Assembly (NCBI GenBank): GCA_002256705.1
Contig: NQJI01000012.1
Location: forward strand, 1-16,838
DNA length: 16,838 bases
Origin: Methylococcaceae bacterium NSM2-1
GTDB lineage: Bacteria; Pseudomonadota; Gammaproteobacteria; Methylococcales; Methylomonadaceae
Reading direction: 5' to 3'
The notes under the pieces are model-generated. The model saw only the letters and a program-made list of their open reading frames with translations. It ran no database searches and was not told the DNA's origin. The first letter of the stretch is position 1, and each line of letters begins with the position of its first letter. Below, one piece after another: positions 1 through 7,757 of this stretch. Position numbers and translations under genes: made by a program.

Positions 1-927
1 ATGGAATGCACCCGAAGCGATAAATAAAATATGATCGGTTTTAATCGCACCGTATTTAGTGCTAACGGTACTGCCTTCAACCAGCGGTAGCAAATCACGT
101 TGCACACCTTCACGGGATACTTCGCCGCCACCGCCGCCTAATTCGGAGCGCTTGCAGATTTTGTCTATTTCATCCAGAAACACAATACCGTTTTGTTCTA
201 CCGAGTCTACAGCGCGTAATCGAATGTCATCTTCATTAACCAGCTTGCCTGCTTCTTCTTCCTGTAAAGACTGCAAGGCCTTTTTAATGGACATTTTGCG
301 CGACCTGGTTTTGCCAGAGCCCAAGTTTTGGAACATACCCTGTAATTGACTGGTCATTTCCTCCATGCCCGGAGGCGCCATGATTTCTACGCCCATCGGG
401 GCAACATGGACATCAATTTCTATCTCTTTATCATCCAGATCGCCTTCACGCAATTTCTTGCGCATTTTTTGACGGGTAGTTTCTTCTGTATCAGATAGCA
501 TCCCTCCATCTGCTCTGGGCAGCAGAATGTCCAGAATTTTATCTTCAGCAGCATCATAGGCTTTAGTTTGAACCTTTTCCATTTCTGCCATGCGCGTCAT
601 TTTGACTGCGGTATCGACCAAGTCGCGAACTATGGATTCAACATCTCTGCCGACATAACCTACTTCGGTAAACTTGGTAGCTTCTATCTTAATAAATGGT
701 GCGTTTGCCAAACGAGCCAGACGCCGGGCGATTTCCGTTTTACCAACACCTGTAGGCCCAATCATTAAAATATTTTTGGGAGTTATTTCATCGCGTAAAG
801 CAGAATCAACCTGTTGACGCCGCCAACGGTTTCTTAGTGCGATAGCGACAGACCGTTTGGCACTGGCCTGGCCAACAATGTGCTTATCCAGCTCGCTTAC
901 AATTTCTTTAGGGGTCATCTGTGTCAT
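1..927 (-). CDS. hslU: HslU, ATPase/unfoldase subunit of HslVU protease (partial, C-terminus outside window)
   Basis: HslU is the AAA+ unfoldase that feeds substrates into the HslV peptidase in the cytoplasm. The minus strand reads 309 codons from ATG at 927 to the left edge with no stop. The family is about 440 residues, so roughly the last third is missing. The start matches the family pattern ([20 protein letters not shown]), which favours the ATG at 927 over the ATG at 918. Visible motifs are Walker A GPTGVGKT at residues 57-64, the pore loop GYVG at 90-93, and Walker B with D252-E253 in FLDEIDKI. The variable I domain lies between pore loop and Walker B. The gene starts only 4 nt after the hslV stop and its ribosome binding site is weak, so translational coupling to hslV is likely. 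No defect is seen in the visible part. Confidence 0.97.
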   Translation of the reverse strand, partial: MTQMTPKEIVSELDKHIVGQASAKRSVAIALRNRWRRQQVDSALRDEITPKNILMIGPTGVGKTEIARRLARLANAPFIKIEATKFTEVGYVGRDVESIVRDLVDTAVKMTRMAEMEKVQTKAYDAAEDKILDILLPRADGGMLSDTEETTRQKMRKKLREGDLDDKEIEIDVHVAPMGVEIMAPPGMEEMTSQLQGMFQNLGSGKTRSRKMSIKKALQSLQEEEAGKLVNEDDIRLRAVDSVEQNGIVFLDEIDKICKRSELGGGGGEVSREGVQRDLLPLVEGSTVSTKYGAIKTDHILFIASGAFH

Positions 928-931
928 GCGT

Positions 932-1477
932 TTACTCGTTGGGTTCTGCGTCTAGTTCTTCTATGCGTAAATTGTGGTTGGTATAAATACAGATATCTGC
1001 GGCTATATTTAAAGACCTCTCGACAATCTCGCGTGCACTCAGATTGGTGTTTTCCAGTAACGCGCGCGCAGCCGCCTGAGCGAAAGCGCCGCCTGAGCCT
1101 ATGGCCATCAAGTCAAATTCAGGCTCGATAACATCGCCTGTGCCGGAAATAATTAACGATGTTTTGGCATCGGCAATTGTCAGCAACGCTTCCAGCTTGC
1201 GTAAGGCACGGTCAGTACGCCAGTCTTTGGCCATTTCGACAGCGGCGCGGGTCAAGTTGCCGCGATGTTTTTCCAGTTTGCCTTCAAAGTGCTCAAATAA
1301 CGTGAATGCATCCGCAGTTGCGCCGGCAAAACCGGCAATGACTTTATCATGATAAAGTCGGCGAACTTTACGGGCGTTGCCCTTCATGACTGTATTACCC
1401 AAAGTGACCTGGCCATCGCCACCAATCACAACTTTGTCGCCTCGGCGAACAGAAAGTATGGTTGTTCCTCTAAACAC
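932..1477 (-). CDS. hslV: HslV, threonine peptidase subunit of HslVU protease
   Basis: HslV is the proteasome-beta-like peptidase that stacks as two hexamers and is opened by HslU. The product is 181 residues, normal for the family. It opens [23 protein letters not shown], so the mature catalytic residue would be Thr5 after removal of a four-residue propeptide. The [21 protein letters not shown] segment and the AIGSGG motif are typical. The start codon is GTG at 1477-1475: an in-frame TAG lies four codons upstream and an AGGA sits 8 nt before the GTG. No upstream ATG is available. It is the first gene of the hslVU pair and is divergent from the lipoprotein gene at 1728. I could not find a convincing sigma-32-type promoter upstream. 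Confidence 0.97.
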   Translation of the reverse strand: MFRGTTILSVRRGDKVVIGGDGQVTLGNTVMKGNARKVRRLYHDKVIAGFAGATADAFTLFEHFEGKLEKHRGNLTRAAVEMAKDWRTDRALRKLEALLTIADAKTSLIISGTGDVIEPEFDLMAIGSGGAFAQAAARALLENTNLSAREIVERSLNIAADICIYTNHNLRIEELDAEPNE

Positions 1478-1727
1478 TTTAATATCCTAAAATTACAAAA
1501 TACATGCTGTCAATTTTACATGGTATAAATTTAAAATGTGGGAAAAAATGCAGGAATGAATATATTGGCATACTCGATGCGTATGTTTTATTTTTTATTA
1601 GAGTATCTATCCCCGTGGTAGATGACGGGCAAAAAATAAAGCATGACAAAGACTCGGTGTAAGCCCTATCATTTTCGTTTTTTTTCAGCTTGATTCGCCG
1701 TATAAATTGCGGTACAAGGTTTAAAGC
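1478..1727. other. Divergent intergenic region between hslV and the lipoprotein gene
   Basis: This 250-base AT-rich gap should hold promoters for both divergent genes. On the minus strand a perfect TTGACA occurs at 1513-1508. The only -10-like box at normal spacing is TAGGAT (1489-1484, 18-bp spacer), and it overlaps the hslV ribosome binding site, so I do not trust it. On the plus strand TATAAA at 1701-1706 is a plausible -10 without a clear -35. Short inverted repeats are present: CATAC/GTATG near 1570-1586, followed by a T-rich run, and CCCGT/ACGGG near 1613-1629. No ORF is credible here. Confidence 0.4.
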
Positions 1728-3632
1728 ATGTCGATTCGTTGTATTTCATCTTTGAAGTTTAGTTTAGTTGCCAGTGTCATGTTAGCTGGATGTGCGCCTA
1801 CCCGACAGATTGCCATTGATTATCCATCGGCCCAGGTCAATGATTCGCAGACTGCGCAAACAACCCAGTCACATCAATTTCAATCTTTGCCTGGTTTTCA
1901 GGTCATTGATGGTGATGATTATTATGTGCGTCTGATTTCGGAGTTTGATTTTAAAGGCGATAATATATTAAAGCGCGGCTGTAGTAATATGACGCCGTCT
2001 TATGAAAAAGGTGATTTGTCTTCTGCGCTAATTTTCAGCGTACGCAATGATGTACTCAAATTTAATCATGAAGCTGCTGGTTTTTTATATCAAGCAACAT
2101 CAGGGAAATGTAATTTCAAATTTGATGCTAAAAAAATTACTTTGACGCCCTGGATGCGTCTGGATTCAGGCAAGGAAACTCTCGTTGACTATAGTTTTTA
2201 TTCCAGTGCAAATAGCGATATGGATGTATCGGGTTTGGTCGGTGATGTGTCAACTGCCAGCAATTTAATGGCGTTAACAGGTGTGGGCATGGGGGTTGCC
2301 ATTATGGGGCAGTTCGCTGGCCAATGGGCAAAAAGCAATCCACCTGCAACAACTGCTCCGAAATCAGTAAAACAAAGCTCGGAATCACATTCATTACCAG
2401 CCATTGTTACTTTTTCGGGCAAAACAGGCATCCTTAATCAAACTGTTTTTAAAGTCTACGCGGTCTCGGAAGGTGGTATTAATATCCTTGGCTCGGATAC
2501 CCAGCCACTAGGCGAGCTAAAAATTTATCCGGAAATTATTCCTTCCTTGCTGTTAAAAACAATGGCTGATGGTGTACCCGATGCGAGGGATCTATCGTTG
2601 GAAGAAATAGGCTACTTGCCAATCAAATCGGCTGCAGGCGAAATAAAATTGTTGCAACTGATTGAGCAATCAAAGCATCCTGCAAAGCCAAATTTAAAAC
2701 CGAACTGGAAAAACTACGAGGAAGTCGAGAATAATTGCCGAAAATTAAAGCTGGTTATGAAAGATTTGGGCTTCAACAAGTTTGATCGTAATGCCTTTAT
2801 TTATTACTTTTTGGCCAATAACAGTGATTGGAAAAATTACAATATATCCCCGCAAAAGGCGATGAGTGGGGAAATCCGTCTTAAGGACATGGAAAGTTAT
2901 CGCAGTAAGGATTTTGGCAGCTGTCTGGCTGCTGATGATTATGCCGCCATGAAAGCAATGGGGTTGCCAGTCAATTTACAATCGGATTGGAAGCAGATTG
3001 GTGAGTCGAGTCAGAAAAAAGAACAGTTTTTTACACCGCTCAAATCGATTGAACGGCAGCTGATTTCTGTACTAAAAAACCCCAACAAGTCTGAAATGGA
3101 GCAACAACTGTTTCCTTTGTTAGCCACGGTCAAGAAGGGTGATGGTACTGTTTTGTTGCAAAATCATTTGGGTGATTTCGGTTTAGAGAAATTGTTGGCT
3201 CAGCCATTAGTCGAACCGGTTTCCGTTTCAGCACCTGCATCAGCCGCTATTCCGGCTGCAGCCGCTGTCACGCCAATACCTGCGCCCGTTGTACCTATGC
3301 CTGCCATTCTTCCTGGGGAGGGTGTTATTGTTAGCGCACGGCAGATGGTGCAAGTCTTTTCCGGATTGTCTATTAACGAGTTGAGTTGCACACGCATTCT
3401 CCCTGATCAACAGGGTAAGCCGTCTGCCAATGTAGGTATTTTGTTATTTACTACCAAAGAGGGCAGTCCACGCGCTAAAGGTGGCGCGATGGAATTTGAA
3501 TTCTCTGGCGGCAAAATAAACCGCATTGCTTTCCAGTTGCCGACTTACAGGGATTTCGAACAGGATGTGTTGGATCATCCTGAGGTCGGTGGCTGTCGAA
3601 TTGATCCGCCTTTTTTGAACAAATTACACTAA
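1728..3632 (+). CDS. Large predicted lipoprotein of unknown function
   Basis: I do not recognise a family for this 634-residue protein. The N-terminus is a lipoprotein signal peptide with lipobox LAGC and Cys22 as the acylation site, so the protein should be membrane-anchored and face the periplasm. There is no Asp at +2 (the sequence is C-A-P), which fits outer-membrane sorting. Residues ~178-203 form a Gly/Ala-rich hydrophobic stretch (MALTGVGMGVAIMGQFAGQW) that might insert in or lie on a membrane. An Ala/Pro-rich linker runs from about residue 495 to 527 and separates a large N-terminal region from a ~105-residue C-terminal domain with two Cys. AAGG 8 nt before ATG supports the start. It stands alone: hslV is divergent, and hemerythrin follows after 73 nt with its own candidate promoter. 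The gene is clearly coding, but no function can be assigned. Confidence 0.85.
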   Translation: MSIRCISSLKFSLVASVMLAGCAPTRQIAIDYPSAQVNDSQTAQTTQSHQFQSLPGFQVIDGDDYYVRLISEFDFKGDNILKRGCSNMTPSYEKGDLSSALIFSVRNDVLKFNHEAAGFLYQATSGKCNFKFDAKKITLTPWMRLDSGKETLVDYSFYSSANSDMDVSGLVGDVSTASNLMALTGVGMGVAIMGQFAGQWAKSNPPATTAPKSVKQSSESHSLPAIVTFSGKTGILNQTVFKVYAVSEGGINILGSDTQPLGELKIYPEIIPSLLLKTMADGVPDARDLSLEEIGYLPIKSAAGEIKLLQLIEQSKHPAKPNLKPNWKNYEEVENNCRKLKLVMKDLGFNKFDRNAFIYYFLANNSDWKNYNISPQKAMSGEIRLKDMESYRSKDFGSCLAADDYAAMKAMGLPVNLQSDWKQIGESSQKKEQFFTPLKSIERQLISVLKNPNKSEMEQQLFPLLATVKKGDGTVLLQNHLGDFGLEKLLAQPLVEPVSVSAPASAAIPAAAAVTPIPAPVVPMPAILPGEGVIVSARQMVQVFSGLSINELSCTRILPDQQGKPSANVGILLFTTKEGSPRAKGGAMEFEFSGGKINRIAFQLPTYRDFEQDVLDHPEVGGCRIDPPFLNKLH

Positions 3633-3634
3633 AA

Positions 3635-3663
3635 TTGACTTCTGGGGAAATATATTCCATACT
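3635..3663 (+). promoter_or_regulatory. Candidate sigma-70 promoter for bacteriohemerythrin
   Basis: TTGACT (3635-3640) and CATACT (3658-3663) are separated by 17 bp, matching the consensus at 5/6 and 4/6. It lies just after the lipoprotein stop and about 40 nt before the hemerythrin start, which has a strong AGGAGA ribosome binding site. A TATAAA at 3678-3683 is an alternative -10 box with a poor -35. Confidence 0.4.
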
Positions 3664-3705
3664 TTTTGTACGGTTAATATAAATAAAACAATCAGGAGAA
3701 AAAAT

Positions 3706-4104
3706 ATGGCTTTAATTACGTGGACAGCTAGTCAATTTGGAACAAATGTTCCTTTTGCAGACGATGAACACAAGATTTTGTTTGACAAGCTCAACAAATT
3801 ATATGATCTGGCAACGGGTGGAGCGGCTCGTTCTGCAGTAGGTGATCAACTGGATGATTTGATCGCTTATGTTGTTGGACATTTTGCCCATGAAGAAAAA
3901 GAAATGCTGGCAAAAAATTACGATGGTTATGCGCGTCACAAGGCAGAGCATGAAGCATTAACAGGTATTTGCGCTGATTTGCAAACAAAGTTTCATGCGG
4001 GTAGTGCTGATGTCACCGAAGAAGTAGGGCAAATGGTCAAAGGCTGGCTAGATAATCATATTCCAACTTTTGATATGGCTTATGCAGATGCTTTAAACAG
4101 CTGA
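3706..4104 (+). CDS. Bacteriohemerythrin, di-iron O2-binding protein
   Basis: This 132-residue, single-domain hemerythrin reversibly binds O2 at a non-heme di-iron centre in the cytoplasm. All canonical ligands are present: H22 in the DDEH segment, H59 and E63 (HxxxE), H78 and H82 (HxxxH), and H118 and D123 (HxxxxD). There is no signal peptide and no fused sensor or methyl-accepting domain, so it is of the O2 carrier or storage type. Such proteins have been proposed to supply O2 to membrane oxygenases in methanotrophs; applying that here is inference. AGGAGA lies 8 nt upstream of the ATG. The gene appears monocistronic: it has a candidate promoter in front and a strong terminator 21 nt after the stop. 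It lies just upstream of the cytochrome oxidase operon, so both neighbouring units deal with oxygen. Confidence 0.95.
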   Translation: MALITWTASQFGTNVPFADDEHKILFDKLNKLYDLATGGAARSAVGDQLDDLIAYVVGHFAHEEKEMLAKNYDGYARHKAEHEALTGICADLQTKFHAGSADVTEEVGQMVKGWLDNHIPTFDMAYADALNS

Positions 4105-4125
4105 TAGTAACTTCCCATTAACAAT

Positions 4126-4165
4126 AAAAGGCTTGTGACTTCTCTGATTCACAAGCCTTTTTTTT
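4126..4165 (+). terminator. Rho-independent terminator of bacteriohemerythrin
   Basis: A 13-bp perfect stem pairs AAAAGGCTTGTGA (4126-4138) with TCACAAGCCTTTT (4149-4161) around a 10-nt loop, and a T tract follows to 4165. It separates the hemerythrin transcript from the cox operon. Confidence 0.93.
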
Positions 4166-4217
4166 GCGTCTAATTAAAATCATAAAAAGGACAGCTGGTG
4201 TAGATAGGCTTCATGGG

Positions 4218-4246
4218 TTAAAATTTCCCAGTTTATTTGTGATAAT
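4218..4246 (+). promoter_or_regulatory. Candidate sigma-70 promoter of the cox operon
   Basis: TTAAAA (4218-4223), a 17-bp spacer and GATAAT (4241-4246) match the -35 and -10 consensus at 4/6 and 5/6. The predicted transcription start near 4253 would give a leader of about 100 nt to the GTG start of coxB preferred here. It is the best promoter-like element between the hemerythrin terminator and coxB. Confidence 0.4.
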
Positions 4247-4351
4247 TATTACGTAAAAGGAACAATGCCAGCTTATTTTGCGCGGCTTGATATTACGAAA
4301 CGATATAACACTTACAAAAAGTTTTATAACTACTATCGAAGAGGCTGCTCC

Positions 4352-5884
4352 GTGAACAAAACAAAGCAACTATTCGCAGGTCTGATCTTAATGGCTTTGG
4401 CCTTAAGGACAGCGCAGGCGGATTACACTCTCAATTTAATGAAAGGGGTTACAAAGGTCAGTAATGACATTTATGACCTGCATATGCTGATTCTATGGAT
4501 TTGTGTATTTATAGGCATTGGCGTGTTTGGCACGATGTTCTACTCGATTTACCATCACCGTAAATCGAAAGGACATAAAGCGGCACAATTTCATGAAAAC
4601 ACGACGGTCGAAATTATCTGGACGATTATTCCAACCTTGATCCTGGTTGGTATGGCCATACCGGCGACAAAAGCCATGATGGAACTGGATGATGTGCAAG
4701 ACTCCGAAATGTCTATCAAGGTAACGGGCTGGCAATGGAAATGGGAATATGAATACCTTGATAAAGGCATACATTTTTTTAGCAGCCTGGATGAGGCCAG
4801 CGACAAGGCGCGTCAGATTGGCTCGGGTATCGACCCTCGCTCGGTTCCCCATTATTTGTTAAATGTTGATAAACCATTGGTAATTCCAGTTAAAAAGAAA
4901 ATTCGTTTCGTATTTACAGCGGCTGATGTAATCCATTCCTGGTGGGTGCCTGATCTGGGTTGGAAAAAAGATGCGTATCCCGGCTTTATTAATGAAGCCT
5001 GGACTTCTGTCGACAAAGCCGGTACTTATCGTGGCCAATGTACAGAGCTTTGTGGCAAGGATCATGGCTTTATGCCTATAGTGGTCGTTGCAATGGAACA
5101 GCCTGATTATGATGCATGGGTGAAAAAGACCATCGAAGAATCAAAAAAAGGCCCTGACTTAAGTGATCAAAGTCACGATGAATTGGTCTCCAAAGGGGCT
5201 GCGGTTTATGCCAAAAATTGCGTTACCTGCCATGGAGCTGAAGGTAAAGGCGTTCCGGGAGCATTTCCTGCCATCACTGCGAGCCCCGTCGTGACCGGTG
5301 ATATCAAAGCCCAGACCGAACTTGTCTTGAACGGTAAAGGCGCAATGCCTGCATTTGGCAAGATGTTAAAAGCGGATGAATTGGCTCAGGTTATTACATA
5401 TACCAGAAATGCCCTGGGGAACAAAGTCGGCGATGAAATACAGCCCAAAGCAATTCAGGATTTGTTGCCACAAACATCAGGAGCTTCGGCTGCCGCGGCA
5501 CCCGCAGCAAAAGCAGCGCCACAGGAAAAAATAGATACCAATGTAGTACTGTCGAAAGATGAATTGGTGGCTAAGGGAAAATCTGTTTACGCCAGTAGCT
5601 GCGCTTCTTGCCACATGGAGGAAGGTCAGGGTATGCCGCCTACATTTCCTGCTTTAACCGGAAGTGCAGTGGTAAAAGGCGATATCAATGCACAGGTAGA
5701 TTTAATGTTGAATGGAAAAGGCATGATGCCTGCTTTCGGAGCAATGTTAAGTGCAACTGATTTTGCTGCAGTTGTAACCTATACCCGTAATGGTTTGGGT
5801 AATTCAGTGAATGATGCCATACAGCCTTCAGCAATTCAGGCTTTGCAAGCGGCTTTGCCTGCTGCAAAGGATGATGATGGCTAA
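4352..5884 (+). CDS. coxB: Cytochrome c oxidase subunit II with two C-terminal cytochrome c domains
   Basis: Subunit II accepts electrons at the CuA centre and passes them to heme a of subunit I. The preferred start is GTG at 4352, with GAGG 7 nt upstream, because it gives a clean signal peptide ending ALRTAQA before DYTLNL. An in-frame ATG at 4265 with AAAAGG would add 29 residues. From the GTG the protein has 510 residues: signal peptide, two TM helices, the CuA cupredoxin domain with H195, C230, E232, C234, H238 and M241, then two tandem class I cytochrome c domains. Their heme sites are C290-VT-C293-H294 and C417-AS-C420-H421, each followed by a GKGxMPAFG segment that supplies the Met ligand. 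An Ala-rich linker separates the two c domains, which are very alike and suggest an internal duplication. One fused c domain (caa3 type) is common; two are less so. It is the first gene of the cox operon. Confidence 0.96.
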   Translation: MNKTKQLFAGLILMALALRTAQADYTLNLMKGVTKVSNDIYDLHMLILWICVFIGIGVFGTMFYSIYHHRKSKGHKAAQFHENTTVEIIWTIIPTLILVGMAIPATKAMMELDDVQDSEMSIKVTGWQWKWEYEYLDKGIHFFSSLDEASDKARQIGSGIDPRSVPHYLLNVDKPLVIPVKKKIRFVFTAADVIHSWWVPDLGWKKDAYPGFINEAWTSVDKAGTYRGQCTELCGKDHGFMPIVVVAMEQPDYDAWVKKTIEESKKGPDLSDQSHDELVSKGAAVYAKNCVTCHGAEGKGVPGAFPAITASPVVTGDIKAQTELVLNGKGAMPAFGKMLKADELAQVITYTRNALGNKVGDEIQPKAIQDLLPQTSGASAAAAPAAKAAPQEKIDTNVVLSKDELVAKGKSVYASSCASCHMEEGQGMPPTFPALTGSAVVKGDINAQVDLMLNGKGMMPAFGAMLSATDFAAVVTYTRNGLGNSVNDAIQPSAIQALQAALPAAKDDDG

Positions 5885-5939
5885 GCCATTGACTATGTTA
5901 TCAATCAAATCTTTTTTATCTACTTTAGAGGTATAAACT

Positions 5940-7556
5940 ATGTCTGCTGTAACAGCCGAACATGTTGATCATCACGATGATCATGATCACGGTCCTGCCA
6001 AGGGGCTTTTAAGATGGGTGATTACCACCAACCATAAGGATATAGGTACTTTGTATCTGGTGTTTGCACTGGCAATGTTTTTTGTTGGTGGCATCATGGC
6101 AATGATTATCCGTGCTGAATTGTTTGAGCCCGGATTACAGTTTGTTCAGCCACAATTCTTTAACTCAATGACCACCATGCACGCCCTGGTGATGGTATTT
6201 GGAGCGGTTATGCCGGCTTTTGTTGGTTTGGCTAACTGGATGATTCCAATGATGATTGGCGCCCCAGATATGGCATTGCCACGGATGAATAACATGAGTT
6301 TCTGGTTATTGGTCTCCGGCGTTTTATTGCTTGCCAGCACGTTATTTATGGAAGGTGGTTCGCCTGCTGCCGGCTGGACCTTGTATCCGCCCCTGGTTTT
6401 GCAAACAGGTAACGCCTTGCCATTTGCAGTTTTCTCAGTGCATTTGCTGGGCATTTCATCCATCATGGGTGCTATTAACATCATCGCAACGATTTTCAAT
6501 ATGCGTGCGCCTGGCATGACCTTAATGAAAATGCCGCTATTTGTTTGGACCTGGTTAATCACCGGATTTCTGTTAATCGCTATCATGCCGGTTTTTGCTG
6601 GTGCGGTAACCATGTTGCTGACCGACAAGTTTTTCGGCACCAGTTTTTTTGATGCTGCCGGTGGTGGTGATCCCATTCTTTATCAACATATTTTCTGGTT
6701 TTTTGGACACCCTGAAGTTTATGTAATGATTCTGCCAACTTTTGGCGTAGCTTCTACCATTATCCCTGTGTTTGCCCGTAAACCTTTATTTGGCTATAGC
6801 TCAATGGTTTATGCGACGGCTTCGATTGCATTTTTATCATTTATCGTTTGGGCTCACCACATGTTTACTGTGGGCATGCCTGTCGCTGGCGAACTTTATT
6901 TTATGTATGCAACCATGTTAATTGCGATACCTACCGGGGTTAAAGTATTTAACTGGACTGCAACCATGTGGAAAGGTTCGTTGACCTTTGAAACACCCAT
7001 GCTGTTTTCAATTGCGTTTGTCGTTCTTTTTACCATGGGCGGGTTCACTGGTTTGATGATGTCTATTGCGCCGTCTGATTTTCAGTATCACGATACCTAC
7101 TTTATCGTTGCCCATTTCCATTACACGCTGGTGCCTGCTTCTGTCTTTATTTTGATGGCTGCTGGTTATTACTGGTTACCTAAATGGACAGGCCACATGT
7201 ATAACGAAAAGATTGGCCAATTGCATTTCTGGTTATCTGCCGTGTCAGTTAATATCCTGTTCTTTCCTCAGCATTTCTTGGGGTTAGCAGGTATGCCGCG
7301 CAGAATTCCGGATTATGCGGTGCAATTTGCTGACTGGAATATGATTTCAAGTATTGGTGGTTTTATATTTGGAGCTAGCCAATTACTGTTCCTATATATC
7401 GTTATTGATACCATTAGAGGCGGGACGGGCGAAAAAGTAACGGATGAAGTATGGGAAGATGCTCACAAGCATGGCCTGGAGTGGACTCTACCTTCGCCTC
7501 CTCCATACCATACGTTTACCACACCGCCCACAGTTATACCTACAGAACATATCTGA
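5940..7556 (+). CDS. coxA: Cytochrome c oxidase subunit I (heme a, heme a3-CuB)
   Basis: This is the catalytic, proton-pumping subunit of an aa3-type oxidase. It has 538 residues, the usual length, with about twelve TM helices. The low-spin heme a ligands are H81 (MTTMHALVMVFG) and H394 (HFHY), and H392 is the heme a3 ligand. CuB is bound by H257 of FGHPEVY, with the Tyr261 of the His-Tyr cross-link, and by H306-H307 of WAHHMFTVG. The N-terminus is rich in His and Asp (EHVDHHDDHDHGPAKG), as is common in gammaproteobacterial CoxA. GAGG lies 8 nt before the ATG. The gene follows coxB after 55 nt, and the hairpin at 7619-7647 separates it from the downstream assembly genes. No missing residue or frame problem is seen. 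Confidence 0.98.
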   Translation: MSAVTAEHVDHHDDHDHGPAKGLLRWVITTNHKDIGTLYLVFALAMFFVGGIMAMIIRAELFEPGLQFVQPQFFNSMTTMHALVMVFGAVMPAFVGLANWMIPMMIGAPDMALPRMNNMSFWLLVSGVLLLASTLFMEGGSPAAGWTLYPPLVLQTGNALPFAVFSVHLLGISSIMGAINIIATIFNMRAPGMTLMKMPLFVWTWLITGFLLIAIMPVFAGAVTMLLTDKFFGTSFFDAAGGGDPILYQHIFWFFGHPEVYVMILPTFGVASTIIPVFARKPLFGYSSMVYATASIAFLSFIVWAHHMFTVGMPVAGELYFMYATMLIAIPTGVKVFNWTATMWKGSLTFETPMLFSIAFVVLFTMGGFTGLMMSIAPSDFQYHDTYFIVAHFHYTLVPASVFILMAAGYYWLPKWTGHMYNEKIGQLHFWLSAVSVNILFFPQHFLGLAGMPRRIPDYAVQFADWNMISSIGGFIFGASQLLFLYIVIDTIRGGTGEKVTDEVWEDAHKHGLEWTLPSPPPYHTFTTPPTVIPTEHI

Positions 7557-7618
7557 GCGGTTTAACAGATTGTTTAATGTCAGTATGACTCCTGTTTGTA
7601 AAGTGTAAATACTCTGAA

Positions 7619-7647
7619 ATGCGCTACCTGCTTAACAGTTAGCGCAT
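7619..7647 (+). other. Stem-loop between coxA and the downstream assembly genes
   Basis: ATGCGCTA (7619-7626) pairs perfectly with TAGCGCAT (7640-7647). After one C/T mismatch, CTG/CAG extends the stem around a 5-nt loop. No T tract follows, so it is unlikely to be a full terminator. An mRNA 3' stabiliser or processing site that sets coxA expression above ctaG is a reasonable reading. Confidence 0.6.
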
Positions 7648-7655
7648 GTGGCGGG

Positions 7656-7757
7656 ATGATGAATTTAAAAACGAAAAATATTTTGACAGCATTGATTTTG
7701 GTCTCGATTGCGGTCACTATTTATGTGTTAGCGGTCATTAAAGCAATTTCTCAATGA
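7656..7757 (+). CDS. Small single-TM protein in the cox operon, 33 codons
   Basis: The reading frame opens with two adjacent ATGs (7656 and 7659) and encodes 33 residues: a short Lys-containing N-terminus (MMNLKTKN), one hydrophobic helix (ILTALILVSIAVTIYVLAVI) and the tail KAISQ. Its stop codon overlaps the ctaG start in an ATGA arrangement (7754-7757), which is strong support for translation and coupling. Tiny one-TM proteins annotated as cytochrome oxidase small assembly proteins are known between coxA and ctaG in other Proteobacteria. Position and topology fit that class, although I cannot confirm homology from 33 residues. The ribosome binding site is weak (GCGGG immediately before the ATG). 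It should sit in the inner membrane and may assist oxidase assembly. Confidence 0.65.
   Translation: MMNLKTKNILTALILVSIAVTIYVLAVIKAISQ

Noticed and set aside
59..349. Plus-strand ORF of 96 codons at the left edge
   Set aside because: It is antisense to hslU, whose minus-strand frame shows the AAA+ motifs.
1478..1570. Sigma-32 promoter for hslVU
   Set aside because: No CTTGAA/CCCCAT-like pair was found. The perfect TTGACA at 1513-1508 has only a -10 that would overlap the ribosome binding site.
4265..4351. Longer coxB start at ATG 4265
   Set aside because: It would place 29 extra residues, many aromatic or basic, before the signal peptide. GTG 4352 has GAGG at good spacing. The longer form cannot be fully excluded because AAAAGG precedes the ATG.
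5946..5999. His/Asp-rich N-terminus of CoxA as a special metal site
   Set aside because: Such His-rich leaders ending in GPAKG are common in gammaproteobacterial CoxA proteins.
6146..6676. Long minus-strand ORF of 176 codons inside coxA
   Set aside because: It lies fully antisense to the highly conserved coxA sequence and shows only reverse-complement codon patterns.
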